Below, in pieces: positions 1-4,857 of a stretch of 8,168 nt of DNA. Both the position numbers and the translations under genes were made by a program. Numbering within the stretch: the stretch's first letter is position 1; each line of letters opens with the position of its first letter. Source of the stretch: Planctomycetota bacterium (GTDB taxonomy: Bacteria; Planctomycetota; Phycisphaerae; Phycisphaerales; SM1A02); the NCBI GenBank assembly GCA_022567855.1, contig JADFGE010000118.1, positions 1 through 8,168 of the forward strand. Reading direction: 5' to 3'. The notes under the pieces were generated by a model. That model saw nothing but the letters and a program-made list of their open reading frames with translations. It had not been told where the DNA came from and did no database searches.

Positions 1-452
1 GGCGCACCCGGGAGCGGGCACGAAGCGCCCAGTTGCTTGGCGGCCAGCGCTCGATAGCGTGTCAGCGTTCGATCACCTCGGACCGAGACCGGCTCGTAAT
101 CCTCGGCCATGAACACGACCACGGGTACGCGGTGCCCGGCGTTGATCATCACCTGCTGGGCCAGGTCGAGGTGCTCGTCACGGTCCAACCAGCGCAGCTC
201 GACACACGCGTTGGCCTCGGCGATGCGCTGCAGGAGCGGGCCTTGCTGCACACAATCCCCGCACCAAATGCCCGAGATACACAGCGCCTTGACGTTCCGT
301 GCGAACCCGGTCACGAGGCGCCGCTGCTCGTCGGTCAGTTGGACCTGCTCATAAATCTTGTTCCAGTTTGCCGCCTTCTCGCCGTCGGTTGCAAGATACG
401 CGTCGTAGTCGAGGGCGCTATCAAACTTTTTCTTGAGGAAGGCTGCATTCAT
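1..452 (-). CDS. Thioredoxin-fold protein with WCGDC active site (3' end cut by window edge)
   Basis: Reading the minus strand from the ATG at 452 gives 150 codons with no stop, so the C-terminus lies outside the window. Residues 55-69 form a strand followed by W63-C64-G65-D66-C67, a thioredoxin-type C-x-x-C dithiol. Further on, R108-V109-P110 followed by V-V-V-F is the cis-proline strand that faces the active site. The first 50 residues are a helical, charged lead-in without signal peptide, so the protein is probably cytoplasmic. The W-C-G-D-C form and the layout resemble the Thioredoxin_9 type family rather than classical TrxA (W-C-G-P-C). The expected role is thiol-disulfide exchange or reductant supply; the substrate is unknown. 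No good Shine-Dalgarno precedes the ATG. The nearest same-strand genes are the sulfur genes at 2162-4426, but an opposite-strand gene lies between, so co-transcription is unlikely. Fold assignment is firm; the exact family is less so. Confidence 0.85.
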   Translation of the reverse strand, partial: MNAAFLKKKFDSALDYDAYLATDGEKAANWNKIYEQVQLTDEQRRLVTGFARNVKALCISGIWCGDCVQQGPLLQRIAEANACVELRWLDRDEHLDLAQQVMINAGHRVPVVVFMAEDYEPVSVRGDRTLTRYRALAAKQLGASCPLPGA

Positions 453-863
453 GGTCGGTTGGAGTCGTTCGTGAGTTCCAGTAGGAGCGGCCGCTCAGGG
501 TAGGCCGGACAACCGCCGATTCCAAGCGGGGGACTCGCTGGGCCCAGGTCGAGGCGTTCCAGACAAGCTTGGCGTCAGGTGATAGCAGCGGATGCCAAGA
601 TCATCCGGGTCGCTCCACTTATTCCGGCATGATGGTCCATGAACGCTAGGAATATATCACTGTGGCGACTCGACGCTGGAAGAGAACCCCAAAGCCGATA
701 TTTTCTGTAACTACCTGGCGGTAGGAGGGTTGTGCTTTCGGAGAAGGGGTCCGGGGGCGGCTGGCGCCAAGGTCCGGCGCGGTATTGATTCAGCTGGCCC
801 GGAGCGTGCGAGACTGTTCGGGCCCCAATGACCCGCCGGACTGGCAGATGACGCGCCCGTAGC
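453..863. other. Intergenic region between divergent thioredoxin-like and membrane-protein genes
   Basis: These 411 bases separate two genes that point away from each other, so promoters for both should lie here. I found no convincing sigma70-type promoter, tRNA or terminator. The open frames crossing it on the minus strand run antisense into the membrane-protein gene, have no recognisable domain and are low-complexity Arg/Pro/Ser-rich, so they look like shadows. The one distinct element is the palindrome at 485-496. Confidence 0.6.
485..496. promoter_or_regulatory. 12-bp perfect palindrome upstream of the thioredoxin-like gene
   Basis: GAGCGGCCGCTC reads the same on both strands and lies 33-44 bases upstream of the minus-strand start at 452. 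It could be an operator for a dimeric regulator or part of the promoter region. The symmetry is seen directly; the function is a guess, since GC-rich palindromes of this size can arise by chance in GC-rich DNA. Confidence 0.25.
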
Positions 864-2108
864 ATGGTCGTGATGGTCGGATTCGACGAGTCGGTCGTGC
901 GGCGAATTGGCCGCCGGCCCGGGCGGTGGTTTGTGGGGTTGTGCTGCGCACTGACCACATTGTGGCTGGTGAGCGGCTTGATCGGCTTTGAGCTTGAGCG
1001 CAGCGCGGATATCCCGCCGGTGCCGGAGGCGATTCCGTATGCCGATTTCCTGCCTGGCGGTGTTCGATACCACAGCTCTTTCAAGTTCGATCATGATCCG
1101 CAGCACCTGCCGAGCTTCGACCCGTCGTTGCAAGACCCGTTCCCCGTCGTCCACACTTGGCCTACGGTGTCGGGTGACGGTCGGCTTGTGGCCCAGTTCT
1201 TTACCGTGAAGGGCGTTTACGGTTGGCCGAAGCAGTGGGTCCGCTGGTCGCACTTCGTTACCTACGACGTCACAGACCCAAGCGAACCATTCGACCGCGC
1301 GCAGGCGCCGCCCCAGTTCTGGGTGGATAGCGTCCGCTGGGAGAACACGCGGACGCACTGGATGATTAGGAACGCCGACCGCTCAACATACTGGAACGTT
1401 CACTGGGAATGGAATCGGATGCTGCTGTGGGCGCTGTCAATCGAGGCGCTGGCGGGTCTTGTGGTGTTCGTTATCTGGATGAGATACGTGCTGGTGATCC
1501 GCCGCCGGTTGCGCCGGGGGCTGTGCCGCGAATGCGGCTACGATCTGCGGGGAACGAAGCCAGGCGATGTCTGCCCTGAGTGTGCTACGGTTCGTGCGCA
1601 ACCTGAGGAGGCGAAGCCGCGACGGCTCCCCCTCGTCCGAGTATTCGTTGTCACCTGGCTGCTTCTGATTGTGGCGTCGTTTGTGATGGGCCTTTTTGTG
1701 GTTGACCGACGCCAGATGTCACCGTTACAGGAGCGGCTCGCGGAGCTTGCCGCGGAAGGGGGCTCCCGCCCGGCACATCTGATGATCACGTTTCGCGAGC
1801 ATGGCTGGCCCTTGCCGTTCCTGACGGTTTGGGATTCGCAGTCCTACCAGTGCCAACCCGGTCAATGGCCAGTTGTCCTTGATGCGAACGCGCAGTTCGA
1901 CGTTTACGCGGACTTTGAACGCATCCAATGGGAGCTTCCCAACGATGATCCCACGGTGCGCACCATTGTGGACATCACCTGGCCGTTCGTACTTGTCCAA
2001 ATGGCAGCGTTACAGCTTGCCGCGGTTGGGCTGACTTTCGTTGTCGCATTGGCTGTGAAGCTGCGCCGTCGGGGTCAGTCAGTGACGAGCGCCGCCGCGC
2101 TGGAGTGA
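864..2108 (+). CDS. Four-helix membrane protein with cytoplasmic zinc ribbon, apparent tandem duplication
   Basis: This 414-residue protein has hydrophobic helices at about 22-43, 186-209, 256-280 and 368-398. Between helices 2 and 3 is a four-cysteine zinc ribbon, C221-x2-C224-G-Y-D-L-R-G then C237-P-E-C240, flanked by R-R-R-L-R-R, which places it in the cytoplasm. That leaves two extracytoplasmic segments, 44-185 and 281-367. The C-G-Y-D-L-R-G ribbon at the end of a membrane protein is a familiar planctomycete signature of unknown function. In the members I recall, the order is helix, ectodomain containing G-W-P, helix, ribbon, end. Here that unit is followed by a second helix, ectodomain with G314-W-P, helix and R-R-R tail without a ribbon, as if two paralogues had fused. 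An in-frame TGA at 849-851 limits the start to the ATG at 864 or 873; neither has a clear Shine-Dalgarno. The role is unknown. Confidence 0.85.
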   Translation: MVVMVGFDESVVRRIGRRPGRWFVGLCCALTTLWLVSGLIGFELERSADIPPVPEAIPYADFLPGGVRYHSSFKFDHDPQHLPSFDPSLQDPFPVVHTWPTVSGDGRLVAQFFTVKGVYGWPKQWVRWSHFVTYDVTDPSEPFDRAQAPPQFWVDSVRWENTRTHWMIRNADRSTYWNVHWEWNRMLLWALSIEALAGLVVFVIWMRYVLVIRRRLRRGLCRECGYDLRGTKPGDVCPECATVRAQPEEAKPRRLPLVRVFVVTWLLLIVASFVMGLFVVDRRQMSPLQERLAELAAEGGSRPAHLMITFREHGWPLPFLTVWDSQSYQCQPGQWPVVLDANAQFDVYADFERIQWELPNDDPTVRTIVDITWPFVLVQMAALQLAAVGLTFVVALAVKLRRRGQSVTSAAALE

Positions 2109-2161
2109 TGGAAAAACAGTCGCGGCTCACCGACCTGGGACGGACGGCGTGCGCTCAACTC
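2109..2161. other. Short gap between convergent genes
   Basis: Only 53 bases separate the stops of the membrane protein (plus) and the rhodanese-dioxygenase (minus). No strong hairpin followed by a T-run is visible in either direction, so I do not call an intrinsic terminator here. Termination may be Rho-dependent or lie inside the opposite gene. Confidence 0.4.
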
Positions 2162-3280
2162 CTATGTCGCGGCGCAGCGGTTGGGGCCGGCTTCGACATC
2201 CAGCGGATCGGCGTCCCCAAGATCGGATTTCCCCTCGTTGATGCTGATCACACATTCATGATTCGGCGGCTTGGCGGACAGGCTGGCCAGGATCGTCGCC
2301 ACGAACGAGTCCTCATCGGCGCTCAGCAACTCGACCCCGGCCTTGATTTGGCCGAGCGTGGCGCTCACTGGTTTGCCGTTGAACCCAATCTCCGAGCCCG
2401 TATGCGCGGGATAGATCGTGATCGACTCTCCGAGGCTCAGCAGCCGGTCGTGAAGGCTGTTGTAGAGCACATGCGCGCCCGCCTCAGCGCCCGCATCACC
2501 TTTTTCGAGATCGGGTCGGCCCACGCTCTCGACAAACAGCGTATCCCCGGTGAGCAGCGCCTCATCTTCAATGAGGTAGCACGTGCTTTCGCCGGTATGT
2601 CCGGGGGTTGAAACGGCCTGCATCTTCAGATTGCCGATTTCGATCGTCTGCCCATGTTCAACGGAGGTGTAGTCGAACGTGACCCGCTGATTCCGCGGAA
2701 TGAGCAGCTTGGCGCCGACGGCTTCGCAGAGCGCTCTTGCCCGCGAGAAGTGATCGGCATGAACGTGTGTCTCCAACACCGTGGTGATCGTGAGGCCTTC
2801 GCGCTGCGCAATTTCCTGGTAAACCTCGATTTCCAAGGAAGGATCCACGACCACGGCCGCCCCAGCTGAACCGAGCAGGTACGACAAGCAGCCTTTGCCG
2901 TGCCGTCGCAGTTGAATAAAAACAGCTTCCGGGCGTGAGCGCAGCGCGAGGCGCGCTTCGGACCAGGCGAGACTCCAACCGCGCATGCCGCCGATGAGGC
3001 TGTAGGAATCTCGCCCGAGCGACTCGAGCACCTGTGCGGCTTTTTGCGACGTGATTCCGGCATTGCACACCGCGACGATCGGCCGATCTTGGGGAAGCTC
3101 TTTGGCCGCGTGCTGAAGCGGCGCGGCGTCGCCGGATCGAAGCGAAGCACCAACCGGGATGTTTCGGCTCCCCTCGATATGCCAACTTGCAAACGCCTCC
3201 GGTTCTCGAACGTCGATGACAGTCACCGGCGAGCCGGACTCGAACATCTCGGTGAGTTGTTTGTTGGTGATTTCCTTCAT
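2162..3280 (-). CDS. Rhodanese / MBL-fold persulfide dioxygenase-like fusion
   Basis: This 372-residue cytoplasmic protein has two domains. Residues 1-110 are a rhodanese domain: V-I-D-V-R-E-P at 21-27, the catalytic loop C72-N-A-G-I-T-S, and G-G-M-R-G-W at 97-102. Residues 118 onward are a metallo-beta-lactamase fold of the ETHE1/glyoxalase II group: T171-H172-V-H174-A-D176-H177, P-G-H228-T-G, T-G-D246-T and P-A-H293-T. By analogy with ETHE1, H172, H228 and D246 would form the iron-binding two-His-one-Asp triad. The G-R-P-D at 254-257 is typical of rhodanese-linked members. The likely reaction is oxidation of glutathione- or other thiol-persulfide to sulfite, with the rhodanese domain passing sulfane sulfur. 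The order is rhodanese first, unlike the C-terminal rhodanese of CstB or the Burkholderia fusion. An in-frame TGA two codons upstream (3284-3286) fixes the start. It is the last gene of the sulfur cluster. The exact substrate is inferred. Confidence 0.9.
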   Translation of the reverse strand: MKEITNKQLTEMFESGSPVTVIDVREPEAFASWHIEGSRNIPVGASLRSGDAAPLQHAAKELPQDRPIVAVCNAGITSQKAAQVLESLGRDSYSLIGGMRGWSLAWSEARLALRSRPEAVFIQLRRHGKGCLSYLLGSAGAAVVVDPSLEIEVYQEIAQREGLTITTVLETHVHADHFSRARALCEAVGAKLLIPRNQRVTFDYTSVEHGQTIEIGNLKMQAVSTPGHTGESTCYLIEDEALLTGDTLFVESVGRPDLEKGDAGAEAGAHVLYNSLHDRLLSLGESITIYPAHTGSEIGFNGKPVSATLGQIKAGVELLSADEDSFVATILASLSAKPPNHECVISINEGKSDLGDADPLDVEAGPNRCAAT

Positions 3281-3376
3281 GGGTCAGTCTCGGCGGTTGG
3301 GGTCGCAAGAGGTACGGAACCGGCGATCGTATGCGCCGCAGATACATGGCAGGCCGATCGAGCCACGACGCTTCGG

Positions 3377-3577
3377 CTACAACTGCTTCACGGCCTTACT
3401 TATCGCCGCGTCCATGGCCTGGCGGCGCGTGGCTCCCTCGGCCCGGGCGATCGTCGAGCCGGGGTCGGCATTGGCGACCTGGCAATAGTACGCGTCGCCG
3501 AGCCGGTACGACGTGATTTTCACCGCGACGTCGTTGATCCGGCGCTCTTCAACCTGATAGTCCTGCGCGTTGGACAT
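3377..3577 (-). CDS. Small uncharacterised protein coupled to the sulfurtransferase
   Basis: This encodes 66 residues, with no signal peptide, no membrane helix and a single cysteine, C32. Its ATG begins 3 bases after the sulfurtransferase TGA (the junction reads TGA-TGT-ATG), so translation is probably coupled and the protein is very likely real. The predicted layout is three beta-strands (about 15-24, 29-36, 41-46) and a C-terminal helix (50-65) introduced by E-G-A-T-R-R-Q-A. That beta-beta-beta-alpha order, with G-x-T/S-basic-x-x-A before an alanine-rich helix, loosely recalls the second half of a double-stranded RNA-binding domain, but this is a shape resemblance only. Position between two sulfur-transfer enzymes suggests an accessory or sulfur-carrier-like role, with C32 as the only possible thiol. 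I do not recognise the family and assign no function. Confidence 0.8.
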   Translation of the reverse strand: MSNAQDYQVEERRINDVAVKITSYRLGDAYYCQVANADPGSTIARAEGATRRQAMDAAISKAVKQL

Positions 3578-3580
3578 ACA

Positions 3581-4426
3581 TCAAGACCCGCGCTGGACCG
3601 GAGCGCCGACGAGATTGCCCCACTCGGTCCACGAGCCGTCGTAGTTGGACACGTTGGGGAAACCCAGCAGGTACTTCAGCACGAACCACGAGTGGCTGGA
3701 GCGCTCGCCGATGCGGCAGTAGGCGATGATGTCCTTGTCGGCAGTCACGCCTTTGTCCTCATAGATCTTGTTGAGCTCATCGACGGGCTTGAAGGTGCCG
3801 TCCTCATTGCAGGCCATGGCCCAGGGGATATTCGCCGCGCCGGGAATGTGCCCGCCGCGCTGGCAGGTTTCCGACAATCCGGGCGGCGAGAGGAGTTTGC
3901 CTGAGAACTCGTCCGGCGAGCGGACATCGACCAGCGCCGCATTGCCGGCGTCAAGCGCATCTTCGACTTGGCGACGCATCGCCCGGATCGTGTTGTCCGG
4001 CGCGCTGCACGTATATGTCGTTGGAGCTGGGGACGAAGCGTCCGTGGTCAGTTCGCGGTTCTCCGCCAGCCATTTCTTCCGCCCGCCGTTCATGATCCGC
4101 ACGTCTTGGTGGCCGTAGATCTTCAACTGCCAGAACGCCCAGGCAGCGAACCAATTGTTGTTGTCGCCATAGAGGATAATGGTGGTGTCGTTGCCGATGC
4201 CGCTGTTGCCGAGCAGCTTCTCCAGGTCGGCCTGGCTGATGATGTCGCGCTGCACGGTATCGCACAACTGCGTCTGCCAATTCCACCCGATCGCGCCGGG
4301 GATGTGGCCCTGGTCGTAGGCTTCGGTATCGACGTCAACCTCCACGATCGCCACGTTCGGGTCGTTCTTGTGCTCGTTCACCCAGTCCGTCGAGACGAGC
4401 GTGTCTGCATGAGCGTAGTCGGCCAT
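3581..4426 (-). CDS. sseA: Thiosulfate/3-mercaptopyruvate sulfurtransferase (tandem rhodanese)
   Basis: This 281-residue enzyme consists of two rhodanese domains. The first, about 9-125, has the fold motifs V-E-V-D-x-D and G-G-R-K-K-W, but its loop (Y-G-D-N-N-N-W-F, 86-93) has no cysteine, so it is structural. The second, about 145-277, has D-V-R-S-P-D-E-F at 167-174 and the catalytic loop C237-R-I-G-E-R-S-S. The enzyme transfers sulfane sulfur from thiosulfate or mercaptopyruvate to thiol or cyanide acceptors through a cysteine persulfide. The loop sequence and the motifs N-N-N-W-F-A-A, S-P-D-E-F-S-G-K and Y-D-G-S-W-T-E match, from memory, mycobacterial CysA2 more closely than E. coli SseA (whose loop differs), so thiosulfate is the likelier donor. 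The open frame runs on to 4873, but the ATG at 4426 has a strong Shine-Dalgarno and begins the family homology. It is the first gene of the cluster. The symbol is the general orthology name. Confidence 0.93.
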   Translation of the reverse strand: MADYAHADTLVSTDWVNEHKNDPNVAIVEVDVDTEAYDQGHIPGAIGWNWQTQLCDTVQRDIISQADLEKLLGNSGIGNDTTIILYGDNNNWFAAWAFWQLKIYGHQDVRIMNGGRKKWLAENRELTTDASSPAPTTYTCSAPDNTIRAMRRQVEDALDAGNAALVDVRSPDEFSGKLLSPPGLSETCQRGGHIPGAANIPWAMACNEDGTFKPVDELNKIYEDKGVTADKDIIAYCRIGERSSHSWFVLKYLLGFPNVSNYDGSWTEWGNLVGAPVQRGS

Positions 4427-4432
4427 GAGGTT

Positions 4433-4438
4433 CTCCTT
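4433..4438 (-). promoter_or_regulatory. Shine-Dalgarno of the sulfurtransferase gene
   Basis: On the minus strand AAGGAG stands 6 bases before the ATG at 4426. It decides the start, because the open frame continues upstream to 4873 with other possible starts that lack family similarity. Confidence 0.85.
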
Positions 4439-4555
4439 ACTTTCAAGGCAACCACGACAACCCGTAGCGACGTTCGTTGAAAGCGCCGCCCCGGGATAAC
4501 GAGTCTGCCTGCCGCGTCTATTCCCGCCCAGAGAACTCTCGGACCTATCGACCCC

Positions 4556-4583
4556 ATGGTACGAGCGTTTCGTAGCTTGGCAA
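4556..4583 (-). promoter_or_regulatory. Candidate sigma70-type promoter for the sulfur gene cluster
   Basis: On the minus strand TTGCCA (4583-4578; consensus TTGACA) is followed after 16 bases by TACCAT (4561-4556; consensus TATAAT). Transcription would begin near 4549 and leave a leader of about 120 bases before the sulfurtransferase. The -35 is good and the -10 is weak, and planctomycete promoters often deviate, so this is only a candidate. Confidence 0.3.
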
Positions 4584-4740
4584 GTTCCGGCCGTATCAGG
4601 AGATATATGCACAGATGAACGCAGATCGATCAAGTCTTCGGAGCGAGCCATGAAACCCCATCCAAGACGATTCGCACCAATCGAACTCGCCCGAGCCGGC
4701 CGTGGCGACGACGAAAAAAAACTTCCCAAGTCGCGCAAGA

Positions 4741-4789
4741 TTTCCGGAAAAACGGCGTATCTACTACTGGCGGCTGACTCGTCCGAGTC
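4741..4789. promoter_or_regulatory. Pair of symmetric elements upstream of the beta-helix gene
   Basis: TTTCCGGAAA (4741-4750) is a perfect 10-bp palindrome. GACTCG-TC-CGAGTC (4776-4789) is a perfect 6-bp inverted repeat with a 2-base spacer. Their centres are about 37 bases apart and 75-112 bases upstream of the start at 4858, a usual place for operators. The symmetry is seen directly; the regulatory role is inferred. Confidence 0.3.
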
Positions 4790-4844
4790 TGCGGAACCGT
4801 GTTCCGGTTCCCAGCACGACGAAAACAGGTCTCTGACGGCCGCC

Positions 4845-4851
4845 AGGGAGG
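4845..4851 (+). promoter_or_regulatory. Shine-Dalgarno of the beta-helix gene
   Basis: AGGGAGG lies 6 bases before the ATG at 4858, which in turn begins a clean signal peptide. Together they fix the start. Confidence 0.8.
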
Positions 4852-4857
4852 TGTTCG

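Larger units (their letters stand above)
4427..4857. other. Divergent intergenic region
   Basis: These 431 bases lie between the divergent sulfurtransferase and beta-helix genes. They should hold promoters for both, a candidate for the minus strand being at 4556-4583. Two symmetric elements are visible on the beta-helix gene side: the perfect palindrome TTTCCGGAAA at 4741-4750 and the inverted repeat GACTCG-TC-CGAGTC at 4776-4789. Frames open across the region on both strands show no domain or start signal and are treated as chance. Confidence 0.55.

Noticed and set aside
33..503. Plus-strand open frame opposite the thioredoxin-like gene
   Set aside because: It is antisense to a minus-strand frame with a clear W-C-G-D-C active site and cis-proline; its own product has no recognisable domain.
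575..1358. Two overlapping minus-strand open frames
   Set aside because: Both run antisense into the membrane-protein gene, overlap each other and are Arg/Pro/Ser-rich without domain or start signal.
2105..2611. Plus-strand open frame whose ATG lies close to the membrane-protein stop
   Set aside because: The near-overlapping stop and start look like coupling, but the frame lies antisense to the dioxygenase domain with its metal-binding residues and has no domain of its own.
3044..3904. Long plus-strand open frame of 286 codons
   Set aside because: It crosses antisense to all three sulfur genes, which have firm motifs and tight gene spacing; it is a high-G+C shadow.
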